A DNA stretch of 64,000 nucleotides from contig NC_047066.1 of NCBI RefSeq assembly GCF_902459465.1, positions 6,885,047 to 6,949,046 on the forward strand, in the 5' to 3' direction. The translations under genes and the position numbers were made by a program. Source of the stretch: Asterias rubens (lineage: Eukaryota; Echinodermata; Asteroidea; Forcipulatida; Asteriidae). The notes beneath the pieces were generated by a model. That model worked only from the letters and a program-made list of their open reading frames with translations, searched no databases and was not told where the DNA came from. This document shows positions 31,301-40,800 of the stretch, one piece after another. Each line of letters opens with the position of its first letter. Within the stretch, counting starts at the first letter, position 1.

Positions 31301-34300
31301 ATCATATAATAACGGTGCTAATAATGCTGTTGGATGTTTTTGAATAAATGTCATGCTTTTTAAACGGGTCCAAACGTTTGCGTTGCGAATGCATGAGATT
31401 TGCACGTAGGGTAAAAGATGTTAAGATGAGAGATTTGTGATCCTTTACCATTTCACTGATGACGTTTGAGGCTTGTATATACTCATGATTCTGTATCGAA
31501 CTCTGAAAATCTTTCACTGCACCGTTGATCTGAAAAAGCAAAGAAAAACAAATCAAAATCACAACTCTAAAGAGTTATGCTTTTTGAAAATTGCATGTTT
31601 TTACCAAATTAAAAAGTGTACATCCTGGCAGCAAAATGTGGAATGAATCAATGCAAGAATGAAAGCCAAATTGTTATTATTTTTTAAAGAAGGATTTTAA
31701 ACTTTGCCTCGTGGGAATATAATCAAAGGAGGTTAGTGGAGACACAATGTATGTAATCTTTCCTTATGACTTGTGTTGATTCCGCGAAAAAAAAACGGTA
31801 GTTTGCCAACTCAACGATTTTATCAGTATGCTCTGATCATCTCCAGGCTGCATTCTCCAGAAGAATATCAAAGCACACTGATCAATCGTCGAGTTATCAA
31901 ACCACCAGTTTTTCTAAGAACCACCACATCTCATAAAAAGAGATTATGTACATGAAGTCTCTGCAAACCTCACTTGATTAATTTTTTGGGTAAACTTTTT
32001 TTTTCTTGAACAAATCTAGAACAAAATAAAACACTTATTTTCACAAGTCGAGGGCAGATTTTATAAACATCTGATGCAATGAAAAAAAGCAAAGTTTATC
32101 TTTTAAAACAATTCAAAACCCTTGTTCAAAATTGTTAGCTGAACTATTAAGCTGACCTTGCATAGGGACTTTAGCACTTCAATGATGGCGTTGGTTTTCT
32201 CCAACTGTCTTGTGAGGTCATGAAGGTCACTGGTGGAACTGTTTAGCTGTGCACTGATGTCTCCCTAAATTATCAAGAAAAAAACAAGAAAAACAACATT
32301 AATCATTAATCATCATCATGGTGGTGACCATGCGCGTACAGCGCACAGGCATTGCTCAGGGGCTACAATTTGTTGAGTTGTTAATTGTTTGTTTCAAGTG
32401 ACTTGGTGAAGCTGGTTTAAAGCAACCGCACAACATCGGTAAACAGTATTGTCCAAAGCCCACACTTCGTGTATCACAACTTATATATAAAATAAAAAAC
32501 CTGTGAAAATTTAGGCTCAATCGGTCATCGGAGTCGGGAGAAAATAACGGGAAAACCCACCCTTGTTTCCGCACTTTTCACCGTGTCATGACATGTGTTT
32601 AAAATAAGTCCAGTATTCTCGATATCGAGAATTGATATTGTTTTAATGTTTTCTCAAAAAGTAAAGCATTTCATGGAATAATATTTCGAGGGAAGTCTTT
32701 CACCATTACCTTCTGTAAACCCTGTAAGTTATTTGTAAATCTGTGAACTTTTTAATTTTTGTTCTGTGGAGAAAGTGTCCAATGGCTTTAATCTAATGCC
32801 AACCATACTCAGATCGTCAGAATGTTGAGCACTGTTGGTAGGTTCGCATAAGTGTTTCACCTCTATGAAAGGTGGGCTGTTCTTTTCCATGAGTATTGAG
32901 AGAGGAGTGTCATGTCTAGTTGCAATGCCGCGTCTGATCAGTTATCCCTGGGTGGTCTGAAGTCGGTGTACTTCTCATGTACAACTTGGCAGGATTCAAA
33001 CCCACAACCTTATGATTGCAAGTCCTGCAGTTTAACCACTGGGTTGTTTTAAACCCTACCTTGATCGATTGCTTAGGTTCCTGCATCCTTCTGCTTCAAC
33101 GCATTCGAACCCACAACCTTATGATTGCAAGTCCTGCAGTTTAACCACTGGACCACCTTTACCTTAATCTTATTGCTGAGGTTCTGCATCTCCCAAGAGA
33201 TGGTCTGCACTTTATTGTGCAGCTCCTCTGTAGTATCCATTGTGGGTATGAAGTAGGTATATATTTGTCATGTATGGCTTCGTAGGATTCGAACCAACAA
33301 CCTTATTTTTGCAAGTCCTGCAGTTTAACCACTGGACCACTGTGACCGCCTTACCTTAATCTTATTGCTGAGGTTCTGCATCTCCCCAGAGATGGTCTGC
33401 ACTTTATTGTGCAGCTCCTCTGTTGTATCCCTGGTTGGTCTGAAGTGGGTGTATTTCTCATGCACAGCATGGTAGATCTCTCCTTTGATTTCATCGATAT
33501 GAGACGACAGCTTGCCAATGCGTGTTCCTAGATCTTCCTTCTCCAACAGGTCTGCGAGGGATCGAAGTTAGGATGATGAGGCAAATTTTAAAATGGTGGG
33601 GACAATCTTGACAAAAATTTAGTGTATTAAAGCCATTGGACACTTTCGGTAAACAGTATTGTCCAAGTCCCACACTTCGTGTATCACAACTTACATATAA
33701 AATAACAAACCTGTAAAAATTTAGGCTCAATTGGTCATCGGAGTCGGGAGAAAATAACAAGAAAACCCACCCTTGTTTCCGCATGTTTCGCCGTGCGATA
33801 TCGAGAATTGATATTGTTTTAATGTTTTCTCAAAAAGTAAAGCATTTCATGGAATAATATTTAAAGAGAAGTCTTTCACCATTACCTTCTGTAAACCCTG
33901 TAAGTTATTAGTAAATATGTGAACTTTTTTCTGTTCTTTTCTGTTTTTTCTTTTCCGAAAGTGTCCAAAGGCTTTAAGAATCATGAATTAAACCTATTCT
34001 TGCTTAAAGGAACATCACAGAATTGGTAAGAAACAAAAATCGTGAAGATCACAGATTTACATAAAACTTACACGGTCTAATGATGATGACAGTAGAAAAC
34101 ATCCCTTGAAATAATTCTGTCTGAAATGTCATATTTGATGAGAAATAAATAATCTAATTTTATTGCTCAGCTCAGTGAGCGTTTTATTCTATTTTGTTTT
34201 GGCATCGACGCAATGCAAAATTTGATATGGCCTTTCACTATTCTCTCGTGACCCAGATGGTCGATCGATCTGAAACTTCTACAGGTTTGGCAGTTTATGT

Positions 34301-35333
34301 ATATGGTGGATTGGTTACATCATGGAGGAAGGAAGAGAAGGAGTTCGAACGAAGGGACTTCAAAAGTCGAACCTGTGGTACCGCGGTCGTTTAACGACAC
34401 CTCGTAATCACCCACATACCTTATACAAACAATGGGCGACCTGGTGTATGTGAGTTTGCGCGTGCCATTTGGTTCTTCACTCAACTATGGTGTCGTATGG
34501 ATATAATACAGAAAAAACAATTGTGCACACTTGTGCCCACCAAATCGAAAAACACAATTGAATACCAACCAACCTCGTGTGCTAAAATACCAAAATTTTG
34601 AACCAGCGCTAGTGAGCGGAAAGTCACCAAAAATGTAAAAATATGCCATGATGTTTCCGTGAAACACCAAAAACGATAAATGAAACCTGTATATTCACAA
34701 TTCTTGTCTCCAATGATTCAACTTTACACGAAGGCGCAGTCTGGCGGTACCACACCTTCTGTACAAAGAGATCTAATCCTGCTCGTTAATCGGCCGTCCA
34801 GCTGGAGGTCTCCTTCCTCTTTTTCCACTGGTCAGACAGGGGCATTGTCAGGGTATTCTTTTGTTACTCTGCGGTTTTGCGGGTAGTTCGAGGTCCTTCT
34901 CTTCCTTCCTCCATCATTCATGGTTACATAAAAGTTTATTTTGATGATTGGAAATCAGACAAGAAACTGAAAATCTTCAAAAAAAGATTCTGAATCGATT
35001 CTGACCACCACTTTGTGCACTCACTGAACAAAACAATAATCGTATTTCATTCTTAATTTCTAACGCATACCAAAATTTTAAAAATATTGTTCACGTAATT
35101 GGTGCAACTGTCACGAGGGAGCGCGATGTCATTTCTCACGGCCCTCTGTAAATGACTAGTTTTGCTAGTTAACGGGACAATAACATTATATTTATGCCAT
35201 TCTTTACGATTGAATATTTAATAATTCAACTATAACCATTAATCTAAAAGAAAAATACAGTTTATAACAAGAAAAACAGACACTTTTTTTTACCGGTATT
35301 TGCAAGTAGAACATCCGTTACAAGCGACGCCAT
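19899..35333 (-). CDS. ZW10: ZW10 kinetochore / vesicle-tethering protein, complete, 20 coding exons
   Basis: Coding exons in order are 35294-35333, 33355-33551, 32157-32264, 31449-31529, 29904-29969, 29501-29636, 28595-28672, 28043-28122, 27595-27772, 26898-26977, 26541-26604, 25771-25997, 25146-25270, 23929-24010, 22993-23178, 22549-22653, 21386-21517, 20524-20616, 20288-20398 and 19899-20003. They total 2274 nt, giving 757 aa against 779 in human, with phase kept throughout. Diagnostic segments are the N-terminal [13 protein letters not shown] and [29 protein letters not shown] in the middle, [18 protein letters not shown] near residue 524, and the C-terminal [15 protein letters not shown]. 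The family is part of the Rod-Zw10-Zwilch complex, which recruits Spindly, dynein and Mad1-Mad2 to kinetochores. It also belongs to the NRZ tether with NAG and RINT1, which docks COPI vesicles at the ER. The N-terminal half is helical and coiled-coil-like. The start codon context is CCAAGATGG. Three exon edges carry local tandem duplications, reported separately. Confidence 0.97.
20146..20254. mobile_element. Short hairpin element in ZW10 intron 19
   Basis: TTGGCCGCCATCTTTGATG at one end and CATCAAAGATGGTGGTCAA at the other form an inverted repeat of about 19 bp. Confidence 0.6.
21640..21860 (-). mobile_element. LINE reverse-transcriptase C-terminal fragment
   Basis: The minus-strand translation contains [15 protein letters not shown] followed by [10 protein letters not shown]. 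This is the pattern at the end of the reverse transcriptase of many non-LTR retrotransposons (SFxPRTxxLWNxLP..FKxxL). It is a short remnant in ZW10 intron 16, next to a MITE. Confidence 0.75.
21884..22278. mobile_element. TTAA-flanked hairpin MITE (GTGGACACTATTGG family)
   Basis: The ends are TTTAAAGACAATGGACACTA and AATAGTGTCCAGTGCCTTTAA, with the internal palindrome around GAGACCTCA. It lies in ZW10 intron 16. Confidence 0.85.
23226..23440 (-). mobile_element. tRNA-derived SINE
   Basis: The minus strand reads GGTAGTCTAGTTGGTAAGAC (A-box-like), then CATGGGTTTGAATCCCAC (B-box-like). The spacing fits a tRNA head. A related copy is at 27270-27510, and a tail-only relative is near 28225-28360. 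Confidence 0.7.
24070..24256. mobile_element. Repeat element also present inverted at 56437-56602
   Basis: It shares CACGCACGTCA, GGTGGGCA, AAGATTATTCTGATGATGAC and TTGGGTCA with the BLMH-intron copy in the opposite orientation. The ends are imperfectly inverted. Confidence 0.55.
24276..24646. mobile_element. TTAA-flanked MITE, variant-B subfamily
   Basis: The ends are TTTAAAGGGAAGGTATACAA and TGTACCTTCCCTTTAAA. It is the same design as 62372-62748. A second TTAA-type element appears to abut it at 24642-24855 (left TTTAAAGGGAAAGTATGTG, right GTATACCTTCCATTTAA). Confidence 0.75.
25277..25310. repeat. (TA)n microsatellite
   Basis: An alternating TA tract lies just upstream (minus strand) of ZW10 exon 13, only a few bases from its acceptor. 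Confidence 0.9.
27270..27510 (-). mobile_element. tRNA-derived SINE with an internal 21-bp quadruplication
   Basis: It is the same SINE as 23226-23440. The unit CAATTCTAGAGCAGTGTCTTA occurs four times in a row from 27384 to 27467, between the A-box-like and B-box-like regions. Confidence 0.75.
29230..29428 (-). pseudogene. Partial duplicate of ZW10 exon 6 and its donor
   Basis: Positions 29302-29390 repeat the 3' part of exon 6 (29501-29636) at an offset of about 199 bp, including the donor and the next ~70 intron bases. The copy stays open, reading [19 protein letters not shown] against [19 protein letters not shown] in the exon. The 5' part of the exon and its acceptor are not copied. Confidence 0.85.
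30305..30336. repeat. Perfect 14-bp stem hairpin
   Basis: GCCGTGTGATAGTC, a 4-base loop, then GACTATCACACGGC. A third half-copy, CACTATCACACGGCCA, follows at about 30347-30362. It lies in ZW10 intron 4, 117 bases before the long hairpin MITE. Confidence 0.85.
30453..30789. mobile_element. TTAA-flanked long hairpin MITE (AGGAACACAGTGCCTTGG)
   Basis: The left arm (TTTAAAGGAACACAGTGCCT, GGATCGGTCGAGTTGGTCTT) is matched by an inverted right arm ending at 30789. The centre at 30635-30660 (GGGAGTCAATTTGACTCCC) is itself a palindrome. Nearly all of the ~337 bp pairs. Confidence 0.85.
32416..32791. mobile_element. MITE, AGCCATTGGACACTTT family
   Basis: The right end AAAGTGTCCAATGGCTTTAA and the interior match 13206-13580 and 33627-33976. 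The left end is degenerate. It lies in ZW10 intron 2. Confidence 0.75.
32940..33280 (-). pseudogene. Two degenerate partial copies of ZW10 exon 2 plus its flanking tRNA-like sequence
   Basis: Positions 33169-33280 repeat the 3' ~110 bases of exon 2 (33355-33551), including the donor. Positions 32945-33090 hold a more degenerate copy. Each is preceded by the same tRNA-like block (GATTCGAACCCACAACCTTA, then GCAAGTCCTGCAGTTTAACC), which also sits at 33281-33350 beside the true exon. Confidence 0.8.
33627..33976. mobile_element. MITE, AGCCATTGGACACTTT family
   Basis: The left end is ATTAAAGCCATTGGACACTT and the right end GTGTCCAAAGGCTTTAA. It lies in ZW10 intron 1, 75 bases upstream of exon 2. 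Confidence 0.75.
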
Positions 35334-37035
35334 CTTGGATCTCCCGCCTTCGCCACAAATCGTCAGTGCCCCTGACAAATTGTTGACAAATGACGTAGTG
35401 TCTGTCGAGGTACCATACCGTAAATGCCACGTCGTCTGCTACACGTATTTTTTTACGTGTTCAAACCTTTTTTCCAGCATGATAAAAAAAACACCCAAAA
35501 TAATTTCAAGACAATAACATTAACAATAGGCCTTGCTTTTGTGCGGTCACTGGATATTTACAAATTCAAAATTGTGTTGGCACAAATGTCTCCCTTTTAA
35601 GAATCAATTTAAAATTATTATATTGAAAATCGTAGGTCACCCCTCACAGCACTGAGTCACAGCTTTAGGGTCGGCCTCATCTATGATGTGCCGTTTTTGT
35701 GTGTATATGAAAAGATTGCTCTAATGCGTAGTAGCTAGAGTATGCTCAACCCAAGCAAAAACACCATGCTTGCCTGTGAAATATGCTTACAAAGCGCAGA
35801 TTTTTGTTGCAACCATATAGGGCCAGTGCCCAATTTCAAAGCTGTGAAACAAAAAATACTGCTTAGCAAATTCAAGCCAAAAAAATGATTGGGGCACCTG
35901 TTGCAACAATGAAAATAGGCAACCTTTTTCTGTTAAGCAATACTTGTATGTGTTTAGCAAGTTTTTGTACTTTCCGGCTTTACAAATTGCTCACTGTTGT
36001 GTACACAAATATGTCTGAAACTCAATGCCAGATGTTGTCTCAAAGTTTGTTGATGAAATGAAGAACAAAAAAAAGTGCTACTTTTTTGACCCCTCCTCCA
36101 CACATAAAGTGTGTGTTTGCCTGTGTATGGATGTGCAATAATATAATATTAATTGAAGCACCCCTCTCCAACACAACAGACACAACATGGTCATGCTCAA
36201 GATTTTTAAATAAGTTTGTATATTTTTGTGTCAATATTTCCTCTACCATTAGTTCCACTACAGAAATATCCACGTTTCTAAAAACATTTCTAACTTGCGC
36301 ACAGCTTCGGTTGAATGAGCGTGAACATATTCTGCGTGAAGCAATTCAACCAATAGAATGAGTTCGCTTTGCGTCGTGATTGTTATCGTTTTCGTTATTG
36401 CTGCAGTGTGACTCGGCCTTAAGATTAAAGATTGAAAATTGAAGACAAACCACTGAATCAAACACACTCAAAACATCATCGATCCATCAAGCAATGTTAC
36501 AATCAATAAAAACAGAAAGAGTTTAATTGCTTTTCAACTACAAATAAACCATAACAGTTTTCATTTTGTATGTAAGTTTTTTTGAATTTATTATAAATAA
36601 AAATTTTAAAACATCTTGAAAATAAATACCACAAAATTTGGTCTCAAATGGCCTGAGAATATCCAAAGTATATTAAAACTTAAAAGAAGGCTGGAAAAGG
36701 TGAAAAACAAAAAGAGAAAAAGAATTTCACACCTATAGGCATTTTGGGTATAAGCCGCTTGCGGCCACTACGGTCTCTAAAGGTTAAAGCATTATAAGCA
36801 CTTTGAGACGCATGTAGATAAAGTGCTCTATTGTAACAACTTATTTTATTCGGAAATAAGATGAAAACAGCAAACATCCTGAACATGGAATGTGGTATTT
36901 CTAAAAAGAAGATGAAATATTGAAACCAACTTTCAAACCAACTGAAAATTTGAATACGTTTTGTGTATCTTTTGTTTTTGAAAAAATATAAAAAAATCAA
37001 CTAATAACACATTTTAACAAATGTGTACTTCAGAC

Positions 37036-37423
37036 TTAAAGACACTGGACACTTTTTTTAATTAGCAAAGACCAGTCATCTCCATTGGTGTGTCTCAACA
37101 TATGCACAAAATAACAAACCTGTGTAAATTTGAACTCAATTGGTCGTCGAAGTTGCGAGATAATAATGGAAGAAAAAACACCCTCGTCGTACGAAGTTGT
37201 GTGCTTTCAGATGCTTGATTTCAGGACCTCAAAATCTAATTCATCTGAAAGCACACCCATTTGTGTGACAAGGGTGTTTTTTTCTTTCAGTAGTATCTCG
37301 CAACTTCGACGACCAATTGAGCTTAAATTTTCACAGGTTTGTTATTTAATGTATATGCTGAGATACACCAAGTGAGAAGACTGGTCTTTTTTGACAATTA
37401 CCAAAAGTGTCCAGTGTATTTAA
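37036..37423. mobile_element. TTAA-flanked hairpin MITE (GTGGACACTATTGG family)
   Basis: The left end is TTAAAGACACTGGACACTTT and the right end AAAAGTGTCCAGTGTATTTAA. The interior carries the family sub-palindrome and the CATCTGAAAGCACAC block. Confidence 0.8.
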
Positions 37424-37640
37424 CATAAGTGCATATAAAAGGCAAAGCAATATTATTTAAATTTATATTTCAAATGCAAACCGAACAAGCACCTATTTCA
37501 AATTTGGTTTCAACAAATGAGGATACCACATGCCATATATAATTTTTTGTTTAAGTACATCATCCTAACGTTATTGCCACTGCACTGGACTGTCTAAACA
37601 ATCAAGTATTTTCCCCAGTAAAGCAACATCTTCAACCAAT

Positions 37641-37803
37641 GGCCCTTTTCGAAAACCTTTGCTTGGGCTCCAGGTTCAGGCTAGCTAGGCCTTGTGGTTG
37701 TTTTGACATTTGCTTGTGCTTTGCGTATGTGCTCAGGTCTTTAGACGAGAGAACAGAGCCTGTAGTCAAATCCCAAGCCAAAGCCGTGGATTCGAAAAGG
37801 GCC
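37641..37803. mobile_element. Hairpin MITE, GGCCCTTTTCGAAA family
   Basis: Inverted ends GGCCCTTTTCGAAA and TTCGAAAAGGGCC enclose imperfect arms. It ends 39 bases beyond the moonraker stop, so it may lie in the 3' UTR. Confidence 0.75.
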
Positions 37804-37841
37804 TATGTTGATTGCATGGGGTAACATCAGGTAAGGTCAAG

Positions 37842-40800
37842 TCAGGTCATATTGAACTCAGCCTTGTAGAGGTCATCCACACAATGACCCATGACCTCAC
37901 TGACTTCACCGGAAACGTCTTTTATGATCTCGGACACAATTTCATCGGCAACTCTGTCAGGAAGAAGAAGGATAAGAAAAATGATTTGATACTTTGCTGT
38001 CTATAAAAGGCAAAAATAATACGAGACAAACGGCGATGGTGACTCTGATTATTTGTTGTCTTTGTGGAAGCATCTGAATTAACGGCTACTGCTACGGCTA
38101 TGGTTAGATTTCCTCATCACTGTGCGTTGAAGTATAGGACATCCCTAGTAACACACATAGCAACAGTCCAAGCCGTAGCCGTAGCTGTAGTTGCAGCCGC
38201 CAATTCGGACACGGCCTGTTTCTTGGTTCTATTCCGATATGTGATCACTCGTTTTGTTCGGGGTTTCTGTTTTGCACCAAGTTGTATTCTGAAGTTGTGC
38301 AATAAAAAAGTAAAAAAATAATAAATTATCAGTGTCACTGGGTCTCTTGTTTTGTAATAATAATAATAAGTAATTAACCATTCTTGCATAGCACGTAACA
38401 CAGAGTAAATAGTATGTCCCTAAGTGATCTAGAGAAAAACACAACAGAATACAAATACAAGATGTACTGGGTAACAAACAAAGATTTTACTCACTCTTCG
38501 ACTAACTTCCATGGGTCAAAGGTACCATACGACCAGTGCGACGTGCTTTTCAGATGATGCTCAAAGCGCCCTCTACTGTCCTTGATGCGATTCATCATAT
38601 CGCTCGGAATGAAGAGAGGAAACCGTGGCCTGTCCAGCATAGCAGGTCTGGTGCCCCTCTCGTGTCTGGTCGGTACGGAGTGGTGACCAGTGTACTGTGG
38701 TTCAGCTGCAGGTTGTGGTCGGGTACCAAGCAGACTCTGTAGGATCTTGGAATGGTTAGAAGGGTCCAAGTGTTTTATTTCAGAATTTGTTTTACTGTCA
38801 TCACCCTGGGGTGGATGCTGAGCATCCATATCGGAGTCGTCTTCGCTTCTTGAGGTATAGTCCAAGAAGGTTTCTCTTTGTGTTGGGCGTCGGACAACTT
38901 CTTGAGGCTCGTTTGAGGAGACACTGGCAGCGGAATGATGAGAACCCGTGGGTATGTGAGAGTTTGTGAACTGCATGGAGGTGTGGGAGGTAGGGACAGC
39001 ATCTGGAAAGCTGAATAAATAATTAAAAAATAAAAATGTATGTAGGGACGGCATCTGGGAAACTGAATAAGTAACTAAAAATAATCAAAATGTTGAGTTA
39101 TCAACCACCGGTTCTGCTCAGAACCAACACCACACAAAAGAGACTTACACATGGCCCTACTGCAAACCTCACCCGATTATACACCATGCACAAATTAAAA
39201 TCCTATTAAAGTTATGTCAAGTTACCATGTATACAACAATACCATGCAAAACAGAAATATAAGAACACAAGAGATACACACATAATCGAGTTACAATTTT
39301 TCAAATTACAATTTTGTTCAAATTTTAAAGTCAACACACTGTCATTCATAATGTATTTTGCACCTTTCAAGGAAGTCCCCATCTAGTGGAGTACCCAGCA
39401 TCCATCTGGCCTCCTTCTGTTGGATGGAGTCTCCCTGAAGCTCCCCCTGGTCGATGTATTCTACCCGCTTCCATCTTCTCCTGATTTCATCTTCTACAAG
39501 CTGCCATTAAAAACAACAGGTGAACAAAAAAATGGATGTGTGAGGACATAAATGTGAAGAGGTTTTTTATATTTTTTATATTCTTTATATTCAGGAATGA
39601 TATTTGGTCTTTGGAAAAAAGTAGGAAAAGTGTATATAATACACGGGCTGACCTACAAGTAAATATTATGGTAAAGACGATGTGACCTCTGACGTCACTC
39701 GAAAACCATAACATGATTCGCGCACATACCGCCGGGCAAAACCTTTGTGTTTTGGCAGCCAGCTAGAAAGTGTATGAAATCTTACCATGACTACGAATCT
39801 TATCGCCCGGCGAAACATGACGTATACAATGTTTTGTCAACAGAGGGCGGTTTGAATGTAAACATAGGTCACATCATCTATAGGATTGAATAGAATTTGT
39901 TCAGGTTATTCAACCACAGTATTACAGATTTTTTCCCAAGGGCAAAAAAAAAATCTGAAATTAGTAAGTTGGAGGAATATCATGTCTGTATATTTTATGA
40001 GAGATCGCCTTACATCACAAGACCATGGGATAGACAGCCACTTCAATGTGTGAGGGCTACACGTTAAGTGCCTCGCTCAAGGACATACATGTCATCACTG
40101 TGTACTGAACCCATACTCTGCTGCTGACAACAACATAGCTTGGGATCTGTGAACTAAACTGATCAGCCTTGACACGCAATGTGATGTATGTCAAAAACCT
40201 GTGGTGTTACAAATCACAGGCATGATCAAAAAAAGAATAAAGAATTATTTTGGTGGTACTTCAGAAGGAATTATCATGCAGGAAATTTGGTACATGGTGG
40301 TATCAAGTTTGTAACATGAAGCTTTCAGATTGATAATGGTCAGTCAATTACTTATTAAAGTCTGCGTACCTCCATGTTGTCCAGAGAGTGTAGTATTCCT
40401 TCCACAGTCGGAGCATCTTGGAGTTGCCGAGCCTGCCGCTCCAGACACTCATTGCTATCGATACGATGGAACTCCAGGGCTGTGTCTGCTAAGATGTCTT
40501 CAAGTAGGAGGTCGCTAAGAAGGTCTGCGTTGTCGCTTGTCTAAAAAATCAAGATAAATCTATGTGAATCAACCTATTTGAGTTTAATTTGTACATTCGG
40601 GAGATGGATTTCTATCCCAAAAGCAAACAATAACTGTGTGTGATCTGGTGCAAGAACAGTTTGCGTTTTCACTCCAAGATTTGTTCTTCATTTAATGTTC
40701 GGGCAAGTTAAATCAGTATAATTTTAAAATTTACACCAAATGAATAAAAGTTAATGAATTTGTGACATGTTTGGAGTGAATGAATGAAGTTGACGTGGCC

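Larger units (their letters stand above)
35334..37841. other. Intergenic stretch between ZW10 5' end and moonraker 3' end
   Basis: It should contain the ZW10 promoter (nearest ~300 bases, not resolved) and the moonraker 3' UTR. It also holds a degenerate GGGCCCAATT-family copy (35822-35985), a TTAAGGCC-family fragment (36283-36425), a TTAA MITE (37036-37423) and a hairpin element (37641-37803). Confidence 0.6.

Noticed and set aside
31780-31960. Possible small nuclear RNA or LTR end sharing GAGTTATCAA and CTCTGCAAACCTCAC..GATTA with 39090-39185
   Set aside because: The two segments look like copies of a dispersed repeat, but I cannot define its ends or type, so I did not list it as a feature.
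33101-33350. Possible tRNA-Cys-like genes on the minus strand
   Set aside because: The blocks have a GCA-like anticodon region and a B-box-like GGTTCGAATCC, but no complete cloverleaf. They recur with the exon duplication, so a SINE head is more likely.
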